NCBI GenBank assembly: GCA_947561395.2 | Contig: OX387183.1 | Coordinates: forward strand, 35,452,853 to 35,516,852 | Reading direction: 5' to 3' | Source: Buxus sempervirens | Taxonomy: Eukaryota > Streptophyta > Magnoliopsida > Buxales > Buxaceae | Length of the DNA stretch: 64,000 nucleotides | Shown here: positions 11,101 through 22,535 of the stretch, in pieces | How the letters are laid out: every line of letters starts with the position of its first letter | How positions within the stretch are numbered: the first letter of the stretch is position 1 | Program-made: the position numbers and the translations under genes | The notes under the pieces: model-generated | Seen by the model: the letters and a program-made list of their open reading frames with translations, nothing else | What the model was told of the DNA's origin: nothing | Database searches by the model: none

Positions 11101-14100
11101 ACGATGTGCAAATAGTTTAACTACATATAGAGGCATAAAAAGATAAAATAGGTTTGGTGAAAGACTCTCAGCATGATTAACTAAGCCAGAAATATGGTGC
11201 CCCATATTTCTGGCTTAGTTAAATCTAAATACATGTCTCTACATTTGTGACATCTCTTTGAACTTACTGCCTCAGAGTAACATTGTGCATCTACAAATGC
11301 ATATCACATATAATTTGTACATGAGATCCTGGTGTTGTAGCAGCAATGATGACACTATGCTTCACTTAAACCCTTTTTCCTTTTAGAAGGCTATAACATT
11401 ATCAATTCCTTCGACTTCCATTTCTTTAGTCTTGGAGGGTTTTAGGCTTGTAGCTGTTGAAATCTAGGCATTTAGCTCTTTCTGATTTCATAGAGTTGAC
11501 TAGAGTGAAGCTGAAGCCCATCATGAACGAAACATCACCATCTTAAAAACTTTTTGAAGGGTTCTCTTCCATTATTTTATCTTCTTTTTTTGGGTAGTTC
11601 AATACATATCTGAATATAATCAACTAATAAATTATAGACGAACACTAGCAATAAAGCAATCAGTTACCACATAAAAAAATACCTCTAATTTTCCCATATT
11701 TTACAATTTTAATGTGACTATGGAACATGGTTCTTTGTTTCTCATTTAATGCAAGACAATAGTTCTCTTCGGCCATGATAAAAGTTGCATAGCCCAATCA
11801 CATTAAACTTCTCCATCATAGATATCAACTTTTTATTTTCCATACTGATCCCTTATTAAATGACAATAACAAAATAAATGACAAATACACAGATGTGGTC
11901 AAGTAAGTGCATCTCAAGTCTCAAATTTGATATTACCTGAATAAAAGAGACAAGACAAAATAGAAAAAACATCAAAATGAAATCTGGTGGATGCTCCCTT
12001 GGTAATCCTGAAATTTCAGGTCTTGGACAAGTGTTTAGAGACCATGAGAGAGGTGATACATATGTATCTTGATCTCAGTGGAATGGGCAATAGGCTGAGG
12101 ATGAATCCAACCTTTTGGGTCAGGTGGGACCAATTAGTTCATGGAGATTAGGTTGCACCATCAGGATGGTTAGATTCATTGCATAAATGTTGAATATGTG
12201 ACTCTCATGTGCGCATAGATTGTCTAATGAAAATGGTGGATTGATTGGCCAAAAGATGGAATAATCCAAAACATGAACTTTAAATGTTCATTAAGATCAC
12301 TTTTCCATTACTATAGCTGTAATTGTTGGCTTGAGTTGTTCATATGTTCGCTATTGCATTTTTTTTTTTTTTTGGTGCCATATTCTTGTATTCAATAAAG
12401 TTCATGTTAAAGCACACACACACACACTCACACATATAGATGCAATTGAACTCATAATCTGCAGAGCAAAATAAAAAGGGGTTCAAGTAAGCAGTAACTT
12501 CCAAATTAGAATAATCTTTAAAGCATGCTTTAATAGACATGTAAAAAACTGAATAAAATATGTAAAGAAAGTGAAAAGGAACCCACATGGATCCATCCTA
12601 TAGGAAAAAGGGACCGTTCCTCTTGTATGGCATACATCTCCTCCTCATTTACTGCTTGACACTGTCAATCAGTTCAATATGTTATTTGACAGACATTTAG
12701 CAGCTTGAATTACCAAGTACCTGCCACATTGGAAATAAAATTTTGCAACACAAACAGGTTGCATAATTTAAATTTTCAGGAACTCACAGAACTGGAAGTT
12801 GATTCCTGCTTAGGTACTATCAAGGTGGTTACATAAAAAGGACCCTTCTTCTGAGAAAAGCGAATAAGAAAAAAAATCAGTTCAATTAACAAGTTGATCC
12901 TCCACATCATTACCAACTCATTGCTACCTGAAAAAAAGGAGGAGAATAACAGAAGGTAACAAAAAACAATAAAGAAGATGAAACAGCAAGATTTTCACTA
13001 TCCCTCATGCCGCAAATTGTTTGTGGAATGTCCATCCTGTCCAGTGACAGGCACCCATCTAGCAGAACAACAACCCAGTACCACATTAATGGGTGTGATA
13101 CAAAGATTTTGAGATTATATGTAAAAAAACTTGGAAACTTTCTTCCTCACTAGAAGTTTAAAGGATTAGCTAGGATCACTGTAACGCCCCAGAACCGGGT
13201 TACGTAGTAAAAACCGTAACTCGTTCCCCAAGGGTTACTTTTATACACAGTATCGCTATATCAGAGTAAGGAAAACATGAAATGGCAATAACATAATTAG
13301 AGTCAACTAAAATTTTCCCCGACTCACCTAAACCAAGCATAAACCCGCCTGTAACGTCCTCTCTGAGATCTGAAAACAAAACAAAACAGTGAGATACAAC
13401 TATCTCTGCAAGTAGCAATGCATGCCTAAAATATAGTTGTAACAGTACTAAAACATGTACGATTAAAAATGCACGACGATTAACCACGGTAATCCGTCTA
13501 ATCTCGGAAATAAATCGTCAATCACATTCGGAAAATCTTATGTATTGGGACTCGTGAAGTTTGTCTATTTTGTGTGGCTAAGCACTAAAGTTCCAGACAA
13601 TCCAGTCTAACACTGCAACAGCTCGAAACATCCAATATCGTCGCCCTCATGGCGGAGAACTCAAGTGACCTCACCATTATGGTGGAAACGGAGTTGCTGC
13701 AGCGCTTCCCTCATGGAACGCCTCTCCATCATGGAGGAAACGCATGAAAGAACTCCAGACTTAAATCCAAACAAAACATACAAATTCCACCTACAACTAG
13801 ACTGTGGATCCACACTAAGTCTCGCCCTATTACTTTGGAAAAATTATCAATTACTGTGCAATTTAACGGAAAACAATGCTTATAATAAGAGAAGACAATT
13901 ATAGATAACAATAGCAAATTTAATTCCAAATACTCTCTAAACCATCCAACAGTAAAAATTTTAGTCAACTTGTTCATATAGTGAAGAAACTGATATTTAA
14001 TCAAGATAACAACCAATAAACATACGTAGAATCCAAAATCAAATACAAATAAGATCAGAATGTAAAAATCAGCAATTCCATTGTGAGGTTACATCAATTC

Positions 14101-16425
14101 GATAACTTCCCAATGAACATCCCATTTAGTTCACTATTTCAAATTTGCTACTCTTACTAATTGGGTCTACGATCAAATATTTCCTCATTCTTATTGTATA
14201 ATTTCCATAGGTTACCGCAACTTATTGAATCCCAAAATAACTTTTGAATAAACCAGATGGAGTAATACCATAAGCTAGAACATGAAAATCTGCTCCCAAT
14301 GAACAATTCCACAATGCAGAAATTTGCTACATGCCATTGGTATGATGTCTCTCAACAATACCCTTAATCCATTTTAATAATCTGATCTTCATATGAACCT
14401 AACACTCTAGATGTTACTTTGATCTTAAATAAACTGATTTAATCAGGTTTAAGAAACTAAATTTATAGCTTAACACAATTACAAATCAGCCGCATTTTAC
14501 ATTTACATTGAGCTGGAAAATCAGATTTGACAAACTTCTACTAATTGATTCCATTATCAATTCATATTCATTCATTGTTGTCAATCTAATTCTCATAAGT
14601 TACTAGAAATCTGAAATTCCAATTAAAAACCTAAAGAATTTATGTGGAGTAATTACATAGGTTTTGTCACCAACAATAAGTTCAAAGGAGACCAAAATAA
14701 GTTGGTATAGAAAATCACAGATTTTAGTTAACAATTGTTTCTCAATAAAACCCTTAATCCACACCATTACCTATCCTTCATATGACTCTAACAACCTTTA
14801 GATGTTGTTTACCTTAGATTGAACTTATTTGCAAAGGTCTAAGAAGTTACATATTGAATTTAGTGCAAAAATTGGGTTAGCCGCACATTGCATTTGATAT
14901 TGGACTGGTGCTAACCCGGAGAGGTTGGCCCCAGGTCAAAATCTCTTATCACCAGGTATAAATGGGAGTCTGGTGCTAACCTGGAGAGGTTGGCACCAGA
15001 TTAGTTTCCCTAGCGCCAAATAACTTTTGAGTCTGGTGCTAACCTCTTTGAGGCTAGCGCCAGATACTAAAGGTTGGCACCAGGTTATCTCTCTTACAAA
15101 ATAATCGCACTTCCTTCCTTAACTCAAATACTTTAACACTACAACCAATCTCCACCTTTCCAAACCCTTTTAACCTCTTAACAATTGTCCGAAAACACAA
15201 TTAAACCACCTATAAAATACTATAACTAAGCTCAAACTGAATCATAAAATATACGTACTTTTCATGAACAGAAAACATCATTCGTTCAAATCAATTCTAC
15301 CTTGTTCAAATAATAGAAGAACAATACAAAAACATGCTATTTTAAAGATGCTACTTGCCTTAGGTTTGCTGAAAACCAACTCCACAGAGAACACTGCTTA
15401 TCAGAATTTTTCAACATCTAATGAACCACCGATGAACAGAAATTTCTGCAGAAAATTTCTAAATCTTAGATCCTAATTCCTCCTTATTTCTACTAACAAA
15501 CAGATAGAAATGAACCAAAATAACCTATTTCGAACATGGATTAGACTTACCCGATTAAAAGCTGGACTTTGAACGACTTGTGCTCCAACTGAACACAACT
15601 CTTCTGACGAACAAGAATCTCTCTTCACTCCCAATCCTCTAGATCAAAACTTAGTTTCAATGAATGGTTTAACCGTCCTCAGATCTAACCCCTGCCGTTT
15701 CTGTTTTCTCCCAACAATGAACAGTCGAATGTTACTAAACGTTTTCGGATAGACAAAACAGTTTTATGTTACAAAACTCTTGATTTCCTTTTTGATCCTG
15801 TGTAGTGCTCCACCACCATAACACCTACACCAACAGCCCATCGATCCTTGGTAAATTACTCTATTCATCATCATATATAATTTATTATTATTCATTCATT
15901 TCCATCTCCTTAAACTTTTCTCATAATATAATATTATTTCATATTGAAGTTAATATATATAACACCACTTACTATTAGCTTCTATAATTAATAATTTCAT
16001 AAATCCCCAAAATGCCTTTGCATGGCTTCCACCTTAACACGAGATCGCCCCCACTTTATTTTATTTTTAATAATATTAGCAAATTCCTTATATTAGGCTA
16101 ACCAACAATCCGGGGTCTTACAATCACTCTTCTGAGGATTCTAGTATGTTGGTCTACTAGGCGAGGCTTATAAGTGGGCACTCCTGATCAAAACAGATGT
16201 AAGTGACATGATTAAATGAAGGTAAAGAATCACAGAACAGGATCTGTAATAGCATATACAAGCATGCATAAATACAAATGTATATAAACATCCCATTCTG
16301 ATTTTGGTGTATATGAACTTGTGCTTGTGTCTTACAAGAAAAGTACCAAGAACCCCACAAGTCTCCAGATCCATGTTTGTGTTATCTCTAGAAAGTTCAG
16401 GAAAATCTTCCATCAATCTTGTTGA
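8177..16425 (-). CDS. AMSH-like JAMM deubiquitinase, five internal exons (partial gene)
   Basis: Five exons join in phase: 16425-16336 (STRLMEDFPELS, LETCGVLGTFL), 12850-12788 (FYVTTLIVPKQEST), 12661-12587 (CQAVNEEEM, SLFPIGWIH), 11013-10951 (THPSLSCFMSSIDLHTHYPY) and 8229-8177 (VMLPEAIAIVMAPNDTS). Together they give the MPN+/JAMM core of AMSH, the zinc metalloprotease that trims K63-linked ubiquitin chains on endosomal cargo. The JAMM ligands HTH plus the Asp ten residues on, and the catalytic Glu of LETCGVL, are present. All borders are GT-AG with no stop. The N-terminal MIT-like half and the last exon (the family's SYGIF to FDLR part) were not found. Introns are long and hold a solo LTR and a LINE fragment. 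It is either a resident gene whose ends lie outside or are split by insertions, or a captured fragment; its neighbours on the same strand are all fragments. Confidence 0.85.
9120..9500 (+). mobile_element. LINE (plant L1-like) 3' coding fragment
   Basis: Pieces of the C-terminal region common to plant LINE-derived sequences are readable: RIRNEHI-like text, LRWFEHVK followed by a stop, then RPKEIVIRCNRVFIEESKR, TWIKQV, and a final KIRIADPN. The frame holds stops and shifts, so the piece is dead. It lies inside an AMSH intron, antisense to the gene. Confidence 0.7.
9518..9552. repeat. ATAC/GTAT simple repeat
   Basis: A TATACATACATACTTATGTATGTATG run forms a small self-complementary microsatellite just after the LINE fragment. 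Confidence 0.6.
11177..11222. repeat. Perfect 21-bp inverted repeat with 4-nt loop
   Basis: TTAACTAAGCCAGAAATATGG is followed by TGCC and then by its exact reverse complement. It lies in the AMSH intron between exons 12587 and 11013. RNA from either strand would form a perfect short hairpin. Confidence 0.9.
13175..16127 (-). mobile_element. Solo LTR of a Ty3/gypsy element with 5-bp target duplication ATCAC
   Basis: The element runs from TGTAACGCCCC at 13180 to GGGGTCTTACA ending at 16122, flanked by ATCAC on both sides (13175-13179 and 16123-16127). The internal CAGTGAGATAC at about 13388 is the reverse complement of the motif in the first LTR, so this one points left. There is no primer-binding site, coding region or second LTR. 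At 2943 bp it is a long LTR left by recombination between ends. It carries a diverged internal duplication (about 14350-14515 and 14735-14905) and inverted TCTGGTGCTAACC-type repeats at about 14905-15085. It sits inside the AMSH intron between 16336 and 12850. Confidence 0.8.
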
Positions 16426-17312
16426 CTGCAAAATAAGAAAGACAGTGATGATCATAACAGATAAATAAATTCTAGATTGTCATTTATTTCTCCAAACCAA
16501 CATATGAGATGATATCCAGGCTTATAATTGCTATTGCAGTAGGTACATTTGAGGCACCTTGGATGATTTGGCAGATATGATATGATCATTCTGAAGCTAG
16601 TTTCTGATGGCATAACTGATATTGAATCTAACAACAGTCTCTCTTTCTGACTCAATAGTTCTTCTGATTCCCATTGAAGATGGAATGCTTGATTCTAATG
16701 GACAGAGAAGCTTTGGCTTTGATTGCCATTTCTCCGTTTTATTTTGGGGATGGATCATTATATAATGGCTTTGGTATTGTTCACTTGCATTTTCTATAGT
16801 TCCTCTTTGGACAGATTTCCTCATAGCTGCAAGTATTTATATTACCCCTATCTAGGTGTAAAATTTCCCAAACACTTAGGAATTTACCTCAACCCCTCCT
16901 ATTGCAAAGGCTTTTCTCAAGAGATAGAGAGAGAGAATGATGAGACCAAGCAACTGAAGTTCATAAGATAGGATCAAACCAGCTTTCCTATGAATCTGGT
17001 TGGTTTTTGCAACCATTATGATATTGATATTGATATCTTTTGCCACCTATTATTTGGTGGACTATTCTACCCCTTCCAACAGCACATTTGATTTGTTTAC
17101 TTGAATTATAATTCTGAATGAACGAAGAGAGAATTTTTGTACCTTTGGCCTAAGGAAGCTTGAACCAACATAATTATCCAAATCATTTTTAAGAACAGAG
17201 AGGAAAAGAAAAATAGCTTTTCTATGAAACAAAATCACTAAACAATTACAATATTGTTCAAAATAGTTAGAAAGCAGGAAACTGCCATCATCAAAACACC
17301 TAATAACTTAAA

Positions 17313-17420
17313 TGGAAGTACCATGAAATCCATAGGAAAAGAACACAAACACAATTTTAAATATACGGAAGTACTATGAAATCCATAGGAAAAGAACAAA
17401 AACACAATTTTAAATAAACG
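17313..17420. repeat. Two-copy tandem duplication, about 54-bp unit
   Basis: GGAAGTACCATGAAATCC with its following AAAGAACACAAACACAATTT is repeated immediately with two or three changes. Confidence 0.85.
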
Positions 17421-18476
17421 CAAGGTTTCAAACTTCCATTTAACGCATCGACAAAAAATAACCAAAGAAAGTAAGAAAAAGTCAACAATAAAAGACCCAT
17501 GTAAGATACAACCTTCTACACCTAAGAGATTACCAATAAAAAAAAGTATCAATAAAAATAACAAAAAAGAAAGAGGGTAACTATAAGATAATATCAATCA
17601 ACTCCTGTGCTACAGAACATCACCTTTCTCCTTTCCACCTCAAACATGGTACATAGAGTAAAAGAAAGTAGAAATGAAGGAACAAACATATAATAAACAA
17701 AACGCAAAATGTCACCTTGATTTCTAAGCAAAATCAAAATCCCTTTCCTTTTTTACTTTTATTTATTAACAGTTTTGCACGGGATCTTGTCCTTTTATTC
17801 GCCTTGCACTTAGAGAAAAAAGACTTCATATAAGATAATTATGAAAGGTTGAAAAACTAATTTTGAGTAATTTCTAATTGAAGGAGGTGAATAGCTATTG
17901 AGAATCAAATAAAAACATGGACAAGTGAAACTACAACTGCTTAAAGTAGTCCTCAATATGTGCCATTTTTAAAACATTTTATATAGTTCAAACAACATGT
18001 GTTAGAGATAGCAATTAAATAAGTTAATATTGAAACAGGGAAAACAGAACCTGACTACATTTATATAAGCCAAAACTACAGCTGTTTTTGCAAGGGGGTG
18101 AAACAAAGAGAATTGGATCAGAATGACCCAGAATTAATGAACACATCAAGTTGTCCATGTCATATCCCTTTGAAGCTTGAGATATATTAGTTGATATAAA
18201 CAAAGACCAAGTATTCCTAAGTCTGTGAAGTTGACAAATCCTACGAAAGGGAATCAAGCACATAAACAATTAATGTTATTAGAACTCCGAGCTAATAGCA
18301 GTTTTGTGAAAAATAATTTTATTGCTTATCAAAATCTGCTTGAGAAAAGAATAAAAAGAAGGTCATGGAAATAGTAGCACCTAAAAATAAAGGAAAAGCA
18401 TTGTAAAGATTATAAACTATAATAATTTTCTTAAAAAGAGTTAACAAAAATGCCTCAGCGAAAGAAAGGCAAAGAT

Positions 18477-18481
<5 letters not shown>

Positions 18482-18554
<73 letters not shown>
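18482..18554. repeat. (GA)n microsatellite, about 73 bp
   Basis: An uninterrupted GA dinucleotide run. The open frame it creates on the minus strand (alternating Leu and Ser) is not a gene. Confidence 0.95.
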
Positions 18555-18556
<2 letters not shown>

Positions 18557-18852
18557 CGCACACATACCTTCAACTAGAGAAAAAAAAAAGCTTCAAAGAC
18601 TATAAACAACAAAATTAATAGAACAAAATGTAGTAGATACAAAAAAAAAACAACAATCGGACCATGCATCCTTGTTCCGATTGTTATAGATATCTATTAC
18701 ATGTAATAGATATAAAAGAAAACAACAAAATGTGTAAGGAACATCAATGGGAGCATCCTTGCTCATTCCTGCATAAAAAATAAAAACACCAAAATTAGTA
18801 TCTAAACCCAAATTAATTTTTAAACATAACTAGAGAAGAAACATGGGATTAC

Positions 18853-18937
18853 CCAGTAATATTTGTGCAATGCTATTGTTTTCCATGTATTCAAAAACCA
18901 AAATTCGGGTTTCTCCATCAACCCAAGGCCCATGGAG
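18853..18937 (-). pseudogene. Receptor-like kinase exon fragment (CRPK1/LRR-VIII type)
   Basis: One 85-bp exon with AG and GT borders encodes LHGPWVDGETRILVFEYMEN and then NSIAQILLG. It matches the kinase subdomain IV-V exon of cold-responsive kinase 1 and LRR-VIII receptor-like kinases, where the text usually reads LxGCCVEGxxRILVYEYxENNSLAQxLLG. No neighbouring kinase exon was found. It begins 15 bases after the stop codon of the TNPA-like gene, on the same strand, so it would sit in that gene's 3' untranslated region. This fits capture by the CACTA element, but that is inferred. Confidence 0.7.
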
Positions 18938-18951
18938 CTTAAATATGACAT

Positions 18952-21946
18952 CTAGGTAGGATTTGAAGGACGCCCAGGTTCGGATGATTGTCCACCCTGG
19001 GAAGCATGATGATAAGGATTGCTTAATTAAATATACATATTTAAAATATAATCAATAATGTGTTCTACTATTTCTAGTATTGGATTCAAAATACCTGTCT
19101 TGTAAATGATAAGAATGCGCGTTGAAGCTCCGCAAGTTGGGAGGCCTGTTGCAGCACCTGCTCTTGTAGCTGCTCTCGGTGGTGCATCTCCTCATCTAAT
19201 CGTTCTTTTAGCTGCTCTCGGTGGTGCATCTCCTCATCTAATCGTTCTTTTAGCTGCTCTCGGTGGTGCATCTCCTCATCTAATCGTTCTTTCATTCGAT
19301 TAAATTCTGTCATGTCTACTATTCGGCTGGAGGATGAGCCCCACGTCCTGTTTGGAGTCAACCCCATCCCACAGCATCTAACTCGGCCATGGGTGTCAGG
19401 TCTCATGACCTGAGTGTAGACATCATCATGCGCCATACCATCTGGCGTGCCTCCAACCATAATATTTCGCATCTGTTCCTGAAATAAAGAAAAGTATTTA
19501 AGAACCATAAGAATTACATGAATTTTATGAAATTCAAAATAAAAGCTAATTCTAGATTAGTTGCAACTTACAATCTTATTTGCTGCATCAGAGCTGACTG
19601 GGGTGCCATCCTTCCTAGTATGTGTTTCAATGAAAGTTTCTGCTCGGCCGGCCAATTGCTATATGGCACATGTATTTGGAGAGAAAAATGAGAAAAAAGA
19701 TATAATGCGTAATAACCATTACAAAAAAAAAAAAAAATACAACTTTATTTGAAAGAAAATAATATAACAATAAAAGAATAAGCACATGTGAGGTAATACT
19801 CATTGAAGGACTTAAGAGGGTGACTCCTTATCTCCTTTGTTGAGATTGCAGGAAATGTGGCTTATTAAGTGGTTTTGAATTTTTAATAGAGAAAATTTTA
19901 ATTTTACCCCTAGGCAGCACTATAAGTGGTTGGAAAATGAGATTTTGAGAAATTATAATCCAAAAAGGCTAGCATATGACTCATGAAACATGCGAAATTT
20001 GCATGTTAGAAATTACAACTCAAAAAGTCGAGCATGTGACTTTTTGAGTGTTTTATACATATAAAGCCTTCCTACCCAAGAATGTCAAAGCATGGTTTTG
20101 AAGTTTTTGTGTGTGGGTGTGTGTTGTTGTTTCTTTTATATATATATATATATAGTTTCAATCACTATAAAGCCTTCCTACCCAAGATTTTCAAAGCATG
20201 GTTTTGAAGTTTGGGTGTGTAGTTGTTTCCTTATTTTTTTCCTTAAAAAAATATATAGTTTCAATCCCTATAAACTTAGTGAAAGCACGGTATGGTAAAT
20301 AATGACACTCAGTCAAATGATTGGTGTCCGATAGCTATTTGCATTGATGAGTAACTTGTCAAAGATTTTAACAGTTATAAAATGTTGATACCATACTTAC
20401 TGTCTTATTTGTCCTTTATTATTCTTCAAAGCCAATTTATTAGTCTATGTGTCGATTGCCTCACTAGCAAGAGCATCAGCAGCCATGTTTCACCATCTCA
20501 AAGTAGAAGCAATTTTCTAGCAACGTAAACCTTTGGTTAAAAAATCATAAAGAAGAGCCATAGGATATTGAAATTCATAGGTTAATCAGCTTTGCTCTCC
20601 ATCATGCAATAATTTGAGGCCAGAGACATCAATAAAACTAAACTAAAAGTTTACAGTTGATGTGCAGCATGTTACTCTTTCACATCACAAAAAGTACAAG
20701 AAAGGCTTTATTCAAATTGTTTAGTCTTTGGAACTCTTAAATACATAGGAAAACAACGAATCTTTGAAACAAAGAGTAGTATAGAAAATATGAACTTGTC
20801 AAGAACAAGATATCAGCAAAGAAACCAAACATGGCTTCATTTTCAGGAACAAAGGAAGTCCTCTATCCTCACCAACGAGGATACAATACCATGAAATGAA
20901 ATAGACATGAAAGGATTATAAATCACAATTATTCGCAATAATCTCTCAATCATTTGGTTACTTAGACAAACAAAGTCAGTTTCTTAAGCTGAAGCTAAGG
21001 TTGTTTAAACCCCAGCTAGTAACTCAGAATACAAGGCTGAGTTACTCAAATTGTAAGGCCTATATATTGTCGATTATAAGGAAAATAAACAAACAGATAT
21101 TATTAAAAAATAAATAAAAGAAAGAATAAAGGTTTATTAAAAGGAATTATCTCAAAGTTTCATACCTTCTCATGTCTTACTCTAGCGAAGCTCCTCGTGC
21201 CAGCTGTGTGTGTGAGCGTTTGGTGGGCACGATTTTGTTTATTCCTTGCACAAAGTTGCTACATCATACCAAGTACATACAAAAATGTTAGAAGCCATTT
21301 CAGATATAAAAAACAGATAGCATATGTAAAAACAATGTGAACATCTTCTTACCTGTGTAGTTTCATTATTCCAATAATATACAAGTGGCTCCCACTGGTC
21401 TGGAAGCACCCCAGGAGGACAATATCGAAATCTGTCCTCATTCGTCGTATATGGGTCATAATATTTTTTCTTCAACTCTGACTTGTAGTCTTTCCATTTC
21501 TTATTCAATGAATGCAAGACATACTCTTTATGGCGCTCATCTACAACAAACTTTTCCTACATTGCACACCAAATCAATTTCCCAAGTTACAACCAATAAG
21601 TGCTGTGATGAAAAAACATTAAAGAGATCTAATTGAACTATCTATAATCTACCTGAATACGTTGCCACGCATCATCCTTTGCGTCTTGTGAAACCTTTTG
21701 CCATGAGAAGCGGTCAACAGGTAGAACATGGCCATCTCGAGCCAATGTCCCGCAAAAATTTGCTAACTTAGAGACATTGGGCCCGATGGGCTGCCCGTGC
21801 TCATTAATGTCTACAGGAATCTTCTCTCCAGACCTTGTTTGCCTATGGAGTGATAGGCATCGAGTAGGGCCCCTTACCTTCCTTGCAGAAGAGGAGCCCT
21901 CGCCACCAACAGCGCCTGGTTGGTTTTCTACCATATCTTCGCACAT
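18952..21946 (-). CDS. TNPA/TNP1-like CACTA protein (plant transposase PF03004 type)
   Basis: Six exons splice in phase: 21946-21653, 21556-21353, 21258-21166, 19658-19572, 19478-19095 and 18996-18952, giving 368 residues. Typical text is KWKDYKSELKKKYYDPYT, NHTAG-like THTAGTRSFARVRHEK, FIETHTRKDGTPVSS and a C-terminal coiled coil. The coil contains three tandem 14-residue copies of KERLDEEMHHREQL (42-bp DNA repeats at about 19160-19290). In the En/Spm family such a protein binds subterminal repeats and helps the transposase. An in-frame ATG at 21982 is an alternative start. The stop lies at 18952. No internal stop was seen, so it looks intact. Intron 3 is 1.5 kb and holds a tandem duplication. 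Confidence 0.85.
20055..20275. repeat. Tandem duplication, about 105-bp unit, two copies plus remnant
   Basis: CCTTCCTACCCAAGA, CAAAGCATGGTTTTGAAGTT, a GT-rich run and TATATAGTTTCAATC recur in order, with a third partial copy at the right end. It lies in intron 3 of the TNPA-like gene. Confidence 0.85.
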
Positions 21947-22043
21947 TTCGATGTTTAAGATAAATTCAAAGGAAAGTGACACAAATTAGAAATACGGGTG
22001 TATGAAAAAATTGAATACTAAGAACAATAAACACAAAATAGTA

Positions 22044-22424
22044 CTAGTAACAACCCTGTGCTTACACGGGCTATGGGAAAAAGGACATGTTAAACAATTA
22101 TTTTAATAACAAGTAAGAGGAAAAGAAATACCATAATATATTATATAATAAGCAAGATTCACAAACCAAATACTATTTGAATGGATCACCTTACAACAAA
22201 ATTTAGATTATACGTGCAAGGTAATATGTAAGTATAAATACATGACTTGAATCCAAAAATGATTATTTAATTTATAAGTACAAAGGATTTTATAACCTTA
22301 AGATGATGAGGTTGGGGATTGGCCTGCAGAAATCAGCAATGATGTCGAGGGCTCTTGTGGAAAGTGGGGTATTTTGTTTGGCACACTTTCCAAAGGGGCC
22401 AACTCCTTTAATATATAGTATAGA
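22044..22424 (-). mobile_element. Complete 381-bp non-autonomous Helitron
   Basis: Read on the minus strand, the element opens TCTATACTATATATTAAAGG at 22424. It closes with a hairpin (CCCGTGTAAGCACAGGG) followed after six bases by CTAG at 22044. It lies between an A (22043) and a T (22425), the AT target that Helitrons use, without target duplication. Every diagnostic end feature of plant Helitrons is present. There is no coding capacity. It inserted between the two CACTA genes, upstream of the TNPA-like start. Confidence 0.85.
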
Positions 22425-22535
22425 TATATATTCGATCACAACTAAGAACATTAAATACATTAAATAAAGAAGTTCCTACCAACAATAAAAATAATAATAA
22501 TAACAGAAGATAAAACAAGCAACTACAACACATTG

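Larger units (their letters stand above)
16426..18852. other. Gene-free stretch with simple repeats
   Basis: I see no convincing exon here. It holds a two-copy tandem duplication of about 54 bp (17313-17420) and a long GA microsatellite. The upstream AMSH exons would be expected here or further right if the gene were complete, but none could be recognised. Confidence 0.5.

Noticed and set aside
18319-18573. Minus-strand open frame rich in alternating Leu and Ser
   Set aside because: It is the translation of the GA microsatellite.
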